Assembly: GCA_018260315.1 (NCBI GenBank)
Contig: JAGLBJ010000010.1
Span: 1 to 37,856, forward strand
DNA length: 37,856 bases
From: Moraxellaceae bacterium
Lineage (GTDB): Bacteria; Pseudomonadota; Gammaproteobacteria; Pseudomonadales; Moraxellaceae
Reading direction: 5' to 3'
Shown: piece after piece, positions 11,219-19,663 of the stretch
How the letters are laid out: each line of letters opens with the position of its first letter
Numbering within the stretch: the first letter of the stretch is position 1
Notes under the pieces: model-generated
The model's input: the letters and a program-made list of their open reading frames with translations, nothing else
Told to the model about the DNA's origin: nothing
Databases searched by the model: none
Translations under genes and position numbers: made by a program

Positions 11219-11392
11219 GGAATGTTCTCAATGGGGTGCTTACGCATTAATTAAATGCACTAAAACGGGCCAAATTTTGTCAAACTGCGTTGAAGATCTT
11301 GTTAATATTACGATATTTTCTGCGCTATTTGCTTTGTTTGCCTTAAAATTTATCGTCGTTTTAATTGCATTTCCCAAATGAGGGCATGCCCT
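11217..11392 (+). mobile_element. MITE-like element of about 176 bases with terminal inverted repeats
   Basis: The left end AGGGAATGTTCTCAATGGGG (11217-11236) is an imperfect inverted match to the right end, whose complement from 11392 reads AGGGCATGCCCTCATTTGGG (14 of 20 positions agree). The first 71 bases are a diverged copy of 9836-9902 in opposite orientation. There is no transposase and no ORF of note inside. No clean target-site duplication is visible; both copies have ATATT just outside the left end. The element fills the space between the cpdA stop and the dksA leader, leaving 82 bases before dksA. The element family is not identified. Confidence 0.6.
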
Positions 11393-11425
11393 GGTAAAGT
11401 TTACGTAGTCCAAATCGTTTTAAAC

Positions 11426-11431
11426 TATGAT
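11426..11431 (+). promoter_or_regulatory. Candidate -10 box of the dksA operon
   Basis: TATGAT differs from the sigma-70 -10 consensus by one base and lies 43 bases before the dksA ATG. No good -35 is found at 16-18 bases; TTTACG at 11400-11405 is 20 bases away. Only 82 bases separate the repeat element from dksA, so a promoter either sits here or is supplied by the element. Confidence 0.35.
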
Positions 11432-11474
11432 TTAAAATCGATTGGGGTGTTTAAGTGTTTGATGAGGAGTTTTT

Positions 11475-12332
11475 ATGGCTGTTAAAAAATTGGCTAAAGC
11501 CGTTCCTGAGGCAACAGAAGGGCCATTGCCGACAAAATCACGCGCTAGCCATAGCAAAGAACCTGCAACAGTGACAGAAGCAGTGCCTACCCTGTCGGCT
11601 AAACCCTTAAGTGCCCCTAAACCATCGCGTACTCCCGTCAAACGTCCGGCGCCTCCCCGTTTAGATGACGATTTAGATGCACCTGGTACCGCCAGTGTTG
11701 CAGCCACACCAAAAAACGCACCTTCTGCACGTACTAAAACGCTGGCCGTTAAAAAATCCTCCACTTCCACAACGGCAGATCAAACGGCACCTTTAGCACC
11801 TATTAAAAAATCGCGTGCAAAACCTGCAACTCCATCTACCTCTAGCACTAGCACTAAAACGGCCGAAAAAGCTGCTAAAAAGGCTCAAGCTACAGGCCAA
11901 AGCAACGGTACAGCCATTGGACTTTATGGGATTACGCCGTATCAACCCGCTAAAACTGAAGAATATATGTCGCCTGAACAATTGGCGCATTTTAAAAGCA
12001 TTCTACTGGCATGGAAGGCCGATTTAATGAATGAAGTTGACCGCACGGTGGACTACATGCAAGACCAGTCAGCCGCTTTACCAGACGTTAACGATCGCGC
12101 CACACAAGAGGAAGAATTTGCGATTAAATTGCGCACACGTGATCGCGAACGTAAATTGATTTATAAAATAGAGCAGTCGATTAAGCACATTGAAAATGAA
12201 GATTACGGCTACTGCGACACATGTGGCATTGAAATTGGCTTGCGTCGCCTTGAAGCACGCCCGACCGCTAGCCAGTGTATCGATTGTAAAACGTTATCTG
12301 AAATTAAAGAGCGGCAAAATCACGGAAGTTAA
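11475..12332 (+). CDS. dksA: RNA polymerase-binding transcription factor DksA with a long basic N-terminal tail
   Basis: DksA binds the secondary channel of RNA polymerase and works with ppGpp in the stringent response. Residues about 160-285 are a complete DksA: coiled-coil with the acidic tip DVNDRA (Asp204, Asp207, equal to E. coli Asp71/Asp74) and a four-cysteine zinc finger (Cys247, Cys250, Cys268, Cys271). The first 145 residues are low-complexity and rich in Lys, Ala, Pro, Thr and Ser, with no recognisable fold; E. coli DksA has only 151 residues in all. The start is well supported: GAGGAG lies 6 bases before the ATG at 11475. It is the first gene of an apparent dksA-gluQ-cbrX-cbrA unit, with 27 bases to gluQ. 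Long DksA tails are known in some gammaproteobacteria; their role is unclear. Confidence 0.95.
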   Translation: MAVKKLAKAVPEATEGPLPTKSRASHSKEPATVTEAVPTLSAKPLSAPKPSRTPVKRPAPPRLDDDLDAPGTASVAATPKNAPSARTKTLAVKKSSTSTTADQTAPLAPIKKSRAKPATPSTSSTSTKTAEKAAKKAQATGQSNGTAIGLYGITPYQPAKTEEYMSPEQLAHFKSILLAWKADLMNEVDRTVDYMQDQSAALPDVNDRATQEEEFAIKLRTRDRERKLIYKIEQSIKHIENEDYGYCDTCGIEIGLRRLEARPTASQCIDCKTLSEIKERQNHGS

Positions 12333-12359
12333 TACCCGTTTATCCTTAAATTTTTAGCA

Positions 12360-13313
12360 ATGCAAGCCAGGATTTTGCCTTGTGTTGCGACTTACCAAAG
12401 CATGGCTGATGCAGCTTCAAAAGCCTATGTAGGCCGGTTTGCGCCTTCTCCGACAGGGCCGCTGCATTTTGGGTCGTTATTAACGGCGGTGGCCAGCTTT
12501 TGTGATGCACGCGCACAAGGTGGACGCTGGCTCGTGCGCATTGAAGATAGCGATATTCCACGCATACAGGCAGGCGCAACGTCTGTTATTTTGTCTACAC
12601 TCGATGCCTTTGGATTATACACCGATGGGCCTGTTCTACAGCAGCAAGATCGCCTTGATGTCTATGAAATCGCGTTACAAACCCTGGCAAACCAGGACTT
12701 AACGTATCGCTGCTATTGTTCCCGTAAAGCTTTGGCAGGTTATACCGTTTATCCAAAACATTGCCGTTTGGGGGCGTCTCATTTTAATATATCTCATCAG
12801 GCAGATTCGACTAGCACCCTACCGTATGCGATTCGTTTAAAAGTGCCTCATCAAACCGTTGAATTTTATGATGCAATCCAGGGGTATCAAGCTGATGATA
12901 TTGCTCGCTCGACGGGCGATTTTATTTTAAAACGTCGTGATGGAACCATCAGTTATCAACTGGCCGTTGTGGTCGATGATGCGGCGCAAGGGGTCACTCA
13001 CGTGGTACGTGGGGCCGATTTACTGGACAATACTGCCCGGCAAATTTATCTGGGTCAATGTCTGGCTGTGCAACCCTTGCATTATGCACATATTCCGCTA
13101 GCCATGAATGCCAACGGTCAAAAACTGTCCAAGCAAAATTTGGCAGCGCCCTTAGATGTTAAACAGGCACCTACCCTATTGACACGGGCCCTGCATTGTC
13201 TTGGGCAGCCCATTTTATACAGTCAGGATTGCACCGAGATTTTATCCCATGCCATTGAGCACTGGTCACTTGATGGGATTCCAAACACCATGCAGTTACC
13301 CAACCCTTTCTAA
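12360..13313 (+). CDS. gluQ: Glutamyl-Q tRNA(Asp) synthetase
   Basis: Attaches glutamate to the queuosine base at the wobble position of tRNA-Asp; it is a GluRS catalytic domain without the anticodon-binding part. The motif FAPSPTGPLHFGS carries the HIGH signature, and KLSKQN stands for KMSKS. The zinc site is Cys118, Cys120, Tyr131 and Cys135, as in E. coli GluQ-RS (Cys, Cys, Tyr, Cys). At 317 residues it is close to the family length. The start is uncertain: the ATG at 12360 lacks a Shine-Dalgarno, and the ATG at 12402 (MADAASKAYVGRFAP) would give 303 residues, which fits the family equally well. Its place directly behind dksA and before cbrA is the usual order in Pseudomonadales. Confidence 0.93.
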   Translation: MQARILPCVATYQSMADAASKAYVGRFAPSPTGPLHFGSLLTAVASFCDARAQGGRWLVRIEDSDIPRIQAGATSVILSTLDAFGLYTDGPVLQQQDRLDVYEIALQTLANQDLTYRCYCSRKALAGYTVYPKHCRLGASHFNISHQADSTSTLPYAIRLKVPHQTVEFYDAIQGYQADDIARSTGDFILKRRDGTISYQLAVVVDDAAQGVTHVVRGADLLDNTARQIYLGQCLAVQPLHYAHIPLAMNANGQKLSKQNLAAPLDVKQAPTLLTRALHCLGQPILYSQDCTEILSHAIEHWSLDGIPNTMQLPNPF

Positions 13314-13367
13314 ACAGGTCGTCTTAAATTCCGTTTTAACCATTTGCAGTCAAGCGCAAGGGACGTT

Positions 13368-13613
13368 ATGTATATTCATCGGCTCATTATTTTCATGTTG
13401 TTTTGTACGTTTATTATTCCGTCCATGTTGATACCATTTGCCCCGTTATATCGTTATGGCTGGTTACTTCCTGCGGTGCTATGGGTTAGCGTTATGTGTA
13501 TTATTATGTATTATTTCAAACAGTTAGAGCGTGCCCAACAGCAGCACAGGCAATTACAGAATACTGTTCTTCAACCTAAGGACGAGGCGCATTCTAGCCA
13601 TCATGATAAATAA
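13368..13613 (+). CDS. cbrX: CbrX-like small membrane protein upstream of cbrA
   Basis: An 81-residue protein with two predicted membrane segments (about residues 5-24 and 31-50) and a short polar, Gln- and His-rich C-terminal tail. The ATG at 13368 has AAGGGA 4-5 bases upstream; an upstream TTG at 13344 is less likely. The last 11 bases overlap the start of cbrA (ATG at 13603), so translation of the two is probably coupled. In Pseudomonas a small ORF named cbrX occupies the same place before cbrA and is coupled to it; I assign the name from position, size and topology rather than sequence identity. No biochemical role is known to me. Confidence 0.75.
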   Translation: MYIHRLIIFMLFCTFIIPSMLIPFAPLYRYGWLLPAVLWVSVMCIIMYYFKQLERAQQQHRQLQNTVLQPKDEAHSSHHDK

Positions 13614-16557
13614 TAGCCTGATTATTTGCTGTACTTTCTTATATTTTTGCTTTCTATTTTTAATGTTGGTCGACGCACAATCTGCCAAGTTTCAAAGTAT
13701 TGCTCCCTTTAATGTCCTTAAAAAACTGATGTATCATCCCATACTGCCTATCTTAAGTTTGGGTGGCATGCTCAGTTTATGGATTTTTTATATTCAAGTC
13801 ACTGCCTTTCATGTTTTTGGATTTTATTATTTATTAATCACCCTTAGTTTTTCCGGTTTTTTTATCTGTACTCCCTTTATAGTGGCCCCTATTTTACGTA
13901 TTACCCGCAAATATCACCTGGTGTCTTTAGCGGACATATTAGCCTTTCGCTACAATAGTGCACTGACAGGGCAAATAACCATTCTAAGTTTACTGATGGT
14001 TCATGTTTGTTATCTGGCATTACAACTCATTATTTTTAATCATATCGGCAGTATATTTGGTTTAAGTTCTTACGTCAGTCTTGTTATATTTCTATTTATT
14101 GTTGTTTTTACATTGACACTTCAGTTACGCCTGTATATTAACGAAATTAAATATCACCCTTTCATCAATATTTTACTAAGCCTGTTATCATTCAAAAAAT
14201 TATTATTTTTTGTATCATTAGGGCTCTTGTGTCTATTTGACGTTTTTAACGGCCCAGTAAGGTTTGATGACTGGCTTAGTCGGCACCCTCTGGTATTGCA
14301 GAGCATTTATCCGGCACAGCAACATGATACATGGCAGTTGGTCGTCGTCTTGATGGTACTGATGATGATCTTAATGCCGCATATGTTTCATATCATCTTT
14401 TTTCAAAAACACAGTCGCTACATCATGCGCAAACTAAGCATCGGCATGAGTCTGTATATTTTACCGCTTATACTGTTTGTTCCTATCATTGATTGGGCCA
14501 TATTAAAATCAGGCTTAAATCCCCTGCAATACGATATTTTGGCTATTTTTGTTAAATTTTTAAATTCGCCTTTCTTAACGGCATTATTTCTACTAACTAT
14601 TATTTCAGCTTTATTAAGCCAGTTATTTATGAGCTTTATCAGTTTGGCAGGCATGAGTTTTCAGCATTTGGTCATTGGCCGCTACAGGCCACAGGCTCGT
14701 TATTCCATAGAGTGTTATATTCAGCAAAGCAAGTTTATTCTTATAGTAGTATTGGCGCTGGTTGTGTTAGGCATTTTCTATTTATTATCGCCATTGCCGT
14801 TTTATCTGGTCGGTATCGGCATCATGGGCGGTATACTATTGCCGGTGCCTGCCTTACTGGGCTTGTTGTTTTGGTCGCGCGGGACTGCATCAGGGGCCAA
14901 CCTCAGTCTAGGACTCGGTAGTTTAATCTGGTTGACGGTCCATATTTGTATGGCATTACAGATTAATGAAGCTGTGCATGCAACACCCATGGTGTACGCC
15001 TCCTTGTCCACGGCACTTGCCTGGCTTGAATTTAAATTATTATGCTTCAATACCGCCTTATTTATTGCAGGGTCTTTAGGGTCAAAACTATCTAGTATTG
15101 AAAAAACCAGGGCGAAGGAATGCCAGGTCAAGGCGCTAAAACTAACGATTGATCCGCCTTTACAGTATATTAGCGCGACCAGTGTAGCTGAAGTCGAACG
15201 TGGTTTATCACAGCCACTTGGTCAAACGCTGGCGCAAACCCAGGTTCAATTGGCATTAAAACAGCTCAATATGAGCGACACAATGAACGAACCCCATCAC
15301 CTTGCACGGCTGCGGGAGCAGCTGCAACATAATTTGTCGTCGATTATTGGGCCTGGCGCGACGCACGATATTTTAAATATGTATGTGCCGTATTTAAGCT
15401 CGCATACGATTTTACCCGATGTCATTGAGCGTTATTCATTTGAGCAGCAACTCGATGCCAAACCTAAGGGATTATCGCGCGAAGGCATGGAGCTTAACCA
15501 GTTACGCCGTTTTCATCGGCAAACGTTGCAAGAATTGCCCGTCGGGGTGTGCTCGGTTAATGCCGACATGTCTATTACCGGTTGGAACCGCGCGATGCAA
15601 ACGCTAACCGGTTTAGGGGACGAGGTGATAGGACAATCGTTAGTGTATTTGCCTGCGCCGTGGGGCCGCCTATTTTATCAAATGATGCATGAAGGCATTT
15701 CCTATGAACACCGTAAATATGTAACGACGCCATCTGGTCAACTGGTGCTCAATTTGCATTATGCCATGCTGGCCAATGAAGGCGCGCCCTCACATGTTTT
15801 GGTCGCAGAAGATACAACAGAAATCACACTGTTGGAAGACAGCGTAAAACACCATGACCGTTTAGCCGCGATTGGACGGGTGGCGGCAGGGGTAGCGCAT
15901 GAAATTGGAAATCCGGTCGCAGGCATTGACGGTTTGGCGCAGAATTTAAGGGCAGATTTTGACGACCCTGAAATTCAGGAAGTCAGTCGGCATATCATCA
16001 GCCAAACCCAGCGCATTCGCCACATTGTCGGGGCACTGGTCGGTTATGCCAGAACGGATACCCTGGACCAAAATGAGCAAAAACCTGTCGATTTACATGA
16101 GCTCGTTCAGCAGGCCATTCATTTTATGTCGTTTAACCAATTGCCTGATATTAAATTTGTTAACGACGTACCGCCGCGCTTAACGGTACTGGGCTATCGT
16201 CCACATCTGCATCAGGTGTTTGTTAATTTATTCAGTAATGCGATAGATGCACGCTTGCCGGATCAGCCTTTATGCATTCATATTCGGGCTGAACAGCACA
16301 TGCACAGCGCACACATTGAAGTGGAGGATAATGGCAGCGGCTTGCCGCCCAACGAACTGCGAGAGCGTTTATTTGAACCCTTTGTAACCACTAAAGCCAT
16401 TGGGCAAGGCACAGGATTAGGCCTAGCACTCGTGCAAAGTATCGTTCACAGCCATACGGGGCATATTCAGTTAATCGACAAGCATGATTATGACCAGGGG
16501 CAAGGCGTTATCGTACAGTTAACCTTACCTACGGCGGTCGCTTATCTTCATGAATAA
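13603..16557 (+). CDS. cbrA: CbrA sensor histidine kinase with N-terminal SLC5-type transporter domain
   Basis: Sensor of the CbrA/CbrB system, which controls carbon and nitrogen source use in Pseudomonadales. From the ATG at 13603 the product has 984 residues, matching Pseudomonas CbrA (983). Residues about 1-500 form a sodium/solute symporter-like domain with some 12-13 hydrophobic segments; next comes a linker in the place of the STAC domain, then a PAS domain (about 640-750, with SVNADMSITGWNRAMQTLTG). The kinase core has the H-box GVAHEIGNPVAG (His766), N-box NLFSNAIDA (about 875) and G2 GQGTGLGLAL (about 935). A longer in-frame ORF begins at 13531, but that part overlaps cbrX and has no Shine-Dalgarno. 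The start overlaps the cbrX end by 11 bases. In Pseudomonas the domain can transport histidine; the signal here is unknown. Confidence 0.93.
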   Translation: MINNSLIICCTFLYFCFLFLMLVDAQSAKFQSIAPFNVLKKLMYHPILPILSLGGMLSLWIFYIQVTAFHVFGFYYLLITLSFSGFFICTPFIVAPILRITRKYHLVSLADILAFRYNSALTGQITILSLLMVHVCYLALQLIIFNHIGSIFGLSSYVSLVIFLFIVVFTLTLQLRLYINEIKYHPFINILLSLLSFKKLLFFVSLGLLCLFDVFNGPVRFDDWLSRHPLVLQSIYPAQQHDTWQLVVVLMVLMMILMPHMFHIIFFQKHSRYIMRKLSIGMSLYILPLILFVPIIDWAILKSGLNPLQYDILAIFVKFLNSPFLTALFLLTIISALLSQLFMSFISLAGMSFQHLVIGRYRPQARYSIECYIQQSKFILIVVLALVVLGIFYLLSPLPFYLVGIGIMGGILLPVPALLGLLFWSRGTASGANLSLGLGSLIWLTVHICMALQINEAVHATPMVYASLSTALAWLEFKLLCFNTALFIAGSLGSKLSSIEKTRAKECQVKALKLTIDPPLQYISATSVAEVERGLSQPLGQTLAQTQVQLALKQLNMSDTMNEPHHLARLREQLQHNLSSIIGPGATHDILNMYVPYLSSHTILPDVIERYSFEQQLDAKPKGLSREGMELNQLRRFHRQTLQELPVGVCSVNADMSITGWNRAMQTLTGLGDEVIGQSLVYLPAPWGRLFYQMMHEGISYEHRKYVTTPSGQLVLNLHYAMLANEGAPSHVLVAEDTTEITLLEDSVKHHDRLAAIGRVAAGVAHEIGNPVAGIDGLAQNLRADFDDPEIQEVSRHIISQTQRIRHIVGALVGYARTDTLDQNEQKPVDLHELVQQAIHFMSFNQLPDIKFVNDVPPRLTVLGYRPHLHQVFVNLFSNAIDARLPDQPLCIHIRAEQHMHSAHIEVEDNGSGLPPNELRERLFEPFVTTKAIGQGTGLGLALVQSIVHSHTGHIQLIDKHDYDQGQGVIVQLTLPTAVAYLHE

Positions 16558-16622
16558 ACTCGCCATGTTAAGGTATAAGGGTCGTTTATCGGCGTGGCCT
16601 ATCAGAGTGTCAGGTAATCGTT

Positions 16623-16645
16623 TAAGCTTACAGGCTCTAAGCTTA
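16623..16645 (+). other. Repeated palindrome able to form a hairpin in the cbrA-cbrB gap
   Basis: Two copies of TAAGCTTA (16623-16630 and 16638-16645) are separated by CAGGCTC. Since each is its own complement, the pair can form an 8-base-pair stem with a 7-base loop. No T run follows, so it does not look like a standard terminator. It lies 66 bases after cbrA and 82 before cbrB, where separate control of cbrB would act. Function unknown. Confidence 0.35.
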
Positions 16646-16727
16646 TGCAGCCTACAGTATTGCAGCTTTTCTGGTGTAATTGATTGAGCGAATGATTGTC
16701 TGTTAAAGTGTTTTAAAAGGGATTTTT

Positions 16728-18173
16728 ATGACCACACCTGCGCATATTTTACTGGTAGAAGATGAGCCATTGATTTTACAGAATCTCTGCCAGATGCTAG
16801 AGCGTGCCCACTATACGGTAAGTCTGGCTTCGACGTTAGCCGAAGCACGTACCTTTTTAGCGAATAAACCGCATTTAGTCGTTACCGATGTGCGTTTACC
16901 TGACGGGCAGGGGCTTGATTTAATAGAAGAATTTTTCTGTATTCCCGTCTTGGTAATGACCAGCTTTGGCGATACGCGGGACGCCGTCAATGCCATGCAG
17001 CGTGGTGCAGTTGATTATTTAATTAAACCGTTTGACCATTTAGAGCTATTGATGGCTGTTCGTCGCTATCTGCCTAACTTTATACAGCAAGGCGTGAACA
17101 CGTATAAAATGTTAGGGGTCAGCCCGTCGATGGTGCAGGTTTTTGAACAAATCGATGCCTTTGCTCCGGTAGATGCGCCGGTGTTAATTTTGGGTGAATC
17201 GGGTACGGGTAAAGAACTGGTGGCGCGGGCCCTACATGACCAAAGCACGCGAGTGCTTCAACCCATGATTAGTGTTAATTGTGCGGCGATGACCGACAGC
17301 TTGATTGAAGATGAACTTTTTGGTCATGCCAAAGGCGCTTTTACCGGTGCAACGACCGACCGCAAAGGGCTGATTGAAGCAGCTCATCAAAGTACTTTAT
17401 TTTTGGATGAAATCGGCGAGTTAAGTTTAGAGGCACAAGCGCGGTTATTGCGCGTTTTACAGGAATATGAAATTAGACGGGTCGGGTCGGTCGATACCAT
17501 TAAGGTCGATTTTCGGTTAATTACCGCCACGCATCGCAATTTACTGGAAATGGTACAGGCGCGCCAATTTCGCGAAGATTTATATTTTCGTATCAGCGTG
17601 CTGGTATTGCCCGTGCCCGCCTTGCGTGAACGCGAACACGATGTTTTAGGTTTGGCACAATATTTTGTTAAACAGTTTAGCCAAAAATATAATAAGCCGT
17701 TGTTGCATTTAACTGAAGAGGCCGAAGCCAAATTATTAGCCCATAGCTGGCCAGGCAATGTCCGAGAATTACAAAACGTGTTAGAACATGCCGTGATTAC
17801 GGCACGAGGTATGGTCTTAATGCCGGACATGTTAAAAATTATTGCAACGCCTAATGCGGTCAAGCACTTAAAAAATGAGCTCATGACACCTTATGTTACC
17901 CCATTGCCGGGAAATGCGGCGCCGCTTTTGAAAAGTAAATCCGGCGCTCCTCTTTTAAATGATACGTCGGTTCTACCAACTGACCTACTACTTAATGAGA
18001 CCCAAGAGCCGCATCATTTGCTTCATCAACAGTTTATAGACGCTGTACGCCGCTATGAAGTCGAGCTTAATGAAACGCAATTGGCAGAAAAGCTAGGTAT
18101 TAGCCGCAAAACCTTATGGGAAAAACGCCAACGCTTCAATATTATGCGCCAACCCAAACGGAAAAATGCCTAA
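16728..18173 (+). CDS. cbrB: CbrB sigma-54-dependent response regulator
   Basis: NtrC-family activator and partner of CbrA. The 481 residues (Pseudomonas CbrB 478) contain a receiver domain with acidic pocket EDE (11-13), phospho-acceptor Asp54, Thr78 and Lys100; a central AAA+ domain with Walker A GESGTGKE (156-163) and the sigma-54 contact loop GAFTGA (203-208); and a C-terminal Fis-type helix-turn-helix (about 450-475, QLAEKLGISRKTLWEKRQRF). AAGGGA lies 6 bases before the ATG. The 170-base gap after cbrA suggests it may have its own promoter. In Pseudomonas cbrB is followed by the crcZ RNA and pcnB; here it ends 41 bases from a convergent gene, so that part of the order is lost. Confidence 0.94.
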   Translation: MTTPAHILLVEDEPLILQNLCQMLERAHYTVSLASTLAEARTFLANKPHLVVTDVRLPDGQGLDLIEEFFCIPVLVMTSFGDTRDAVNAMQRGAVDYLIKPFDHLELLMAVRRYLPNFIQQGVNTYKMLGVSPSMVQVFEQIDAFAPVDAPVLILGESGTGKELVARALHDQSTRVLQPMISVNCAAMTDSLIEDELFGHAKGAFTGATTDRKGLIEAAHQSTLFLDEIGELSLEAQARLLRVLQEYEIRRVGSVDTIKVDFRLITATHRNLLEMVQARQFREDLYFRISVLVLPVPALREREHDVLGLAQYFVKQFSQKYNKPLLHLTEEAEAKLLAHSWPGNVRELQNVLEHAVITARGMVLMPDMLKIIATPNAVKHLKNELMTPYVTPLPGNAAPLLKSKSGAPLLNDTSVLPTDLLLNETQEPHHLLHQQFIDAVRRYEVELNETQLAEKLGISRKTLWEKRQRFNIMRQPKRKNA

Positions 18174-18214
18174 CCTAAAGTTAGCTTTAGCAGAGTTGTT
18201 GACTTACAATGCAC

Positions 18215-19663
18215 TCATTCACCCTTTGGCTGGGCTTCAAGTTGCCTTATCAAACGCCACGCCATAAAGCCCAGGCCAAGCACCACCAAGCCCAGAAACA
18301 CCCATAACGCATAACGCTGCCACGCAATCGGTACGGCTAACGTCTGCCAGGGCCCTAACGTCGCCAAAGCCTGATTAGGCTTTAATTGCTCGGGCAATTG
18401 CGGCACGGGTAAGGCCTCAAAGCCTGCAGGTGTTTCCACTAAAGCCACTTGATAGGGTGCGGTTCCTTGCGGTAAAAACCAGACTTGTTGCGCTTGTGCC
18501 TTTAAATTAGCCGTAAATTCCCCTTGCGGCCCCTGCCCTTGTACCTGCCAGCGCTGCACCGCTAGCGGCTTACCCCATAGATTAACAGGGAAATTTTTAT
18601 CCGTCGGGGCATGATACAGCACCCCTGTTTTGAGATTGCTAACCTGTTCATTAGGTGGGTCATCGCTTTCGGTGCGGGTACTGTTCGGATTTATCTGTGA
18701 GGTTAAGTTCCACACCTGTCCCACAGGCACAGGCCATTCGATACCGGTTATTAGCCAAGGCGATTCTAAAGTTGCTAACCAGGTCGATGGATTGCCCTGT
18801 ACGGGTTTAAACGTTATCGGATATTGCCGTAAAACCGGCGTTTCAAACTTCGTGGCATCTATACTGATTTGCGTTACGTCAAGCGGCTGGGCCAGTTCAA
18901 TGCGCCAATAGGGTGTATCTGCATCGACTTCTATCTTATTTTGAACAATGCGTCCGCCATTCGCGTCAACCGCCTGCATTAATTCGCCACCCATACGGGC
19001 CGACCAGCTTAATAAATCGGGACTGGTCAGAACGGTAAAATCAGTATTAAACGGTGTGGTTTGCTGCCAGTTAACCACCAGATGCAGGCTGCCTTGTTCG
19101 GGTAGTTTATGATAATACGGATTGACCAAAACCCACGCCTTGCCTGTCGGCGCTTGATGTTGCGACGGCGGCTCGGCACCCGTATTCTCAGGCGTATTCG
19201 CGGTTTGCGGAACATTAAATTGAGTGATAATTTGCGTATCCTGGGTATTTTGCTGCAATTTAATTTGTAATTGCTGGGCATTCTGGGCGCTAATCTTGGT
19301 TTGCGGCAACCATCGATACAGTGTCAAAGGCTGCTTGGGCAGTTCAATCGTCTGTGTTAAGGGCACGATGTGCATCGGCATCATATGGTGATTGGCATCT
19401 AAAACCTGAAGCTGTAACCGGTTATGAATCGTCAACTGGCCCATCACCTGAGGCGGCAACTCAACCGCTTGCACCTGATTCGGTGCAGCACTTGCCAAAT
19501 TGATTTGTGCCACCTGATAACTATTGTCAGGGTTATTTGCATAAACTGCACTGCTTATAACCCAAAACCCCAGCATTTGCACCATCGTTTTTAATAAACG
19601 AGGTTTAAAAGGCACTCTGTCAGACACGATTAAATCAGATTGTTTTAAGTAATGATTCAACAT
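18215..19663 (-). CDS. DUF3999 family envelope protein
   Basis: A 482-residue protein of the DUF3999 type. It has a hydrophobic N-terminal segment around residues 28-42 ending in SAVYANN that looks like a signal peptide or anchor, a large extracytoplasmic beta-rich part, and one C-terminal membrane helix (about 450-470, WVFLGLVVLGLGFMAW) with a short basic cytoplasmic tail. The function of the family is not known; it usually sits behind a DUF2339 gene, as here. Its ATG (19663-19661) directly follows the TAA of the DUF2339 gene, so the two are translationally coupled. The true signal peptide may begin at the internal Met near residue 27, but the coupling favours the start given. It ends convergent with cbrB. 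Confidence 0.85.
   Translation of the reverse strand: MLNHYLKQSDLIVSDRVPFKPRLLKTMVQMLGFWVISSAVYANNPDNSYQVAQINLASAAPNQVQAVELPPQVMGQLTIHNRLQLQVLDANHHMMPMHIVPLTQTIELPKQPLTLYRWLPQTKISAQNAQQLQIKLQQNTQDTQIITQFNVPQTANTPENTGAEPPSQHQAPTGKAWVLVNPYYHKLPEQGSLHLVVNWQQTTPFNTDFTVLTSPDLLSWSARMGGELMQAVDANGGRIVQNKIEVDADTPYWRIELAQPLDVTQISIDATKFETPVLRQYPITFKPVQGNPSTWLATLESPWLITGIEWPVPVGQVWNLTSQINPNSTRTESDDPPNEQVSNLKTGVLYHAPTDKNFPVNLWGKPLAVQRWQVQGQGPQGEFTANLKAQAQQVWFLPQGTAPYQVALVETPAGFEALPVPQLPEQLKPNQALATLGPWQTLAVPIAWQRYALWVFLGLVVLGLGFMAWRLIRQLEAQPKGE

Noticed and set aside
13531..13602. Longer N-terminus for CbrA
   Set aside because: It overlaps cbrX almost completely, lacks a ribosome-binding site, and the ATG at 13603 gives the known CbrA length.
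17387..17884. Open frame of 165 codons antisense to cbrB
   Set aside because: It is the shadow of the AAA+ domain of cbrB, whose reading frame is supported by many motifs.
18175..18190. CTAAAG-TTAG-CTTTAG as terminator between cbrB and the DUF3999 gene
   Set aside because: The stem is only 6 base pairs, mostly A-T, and no T run follows; too weak to call.
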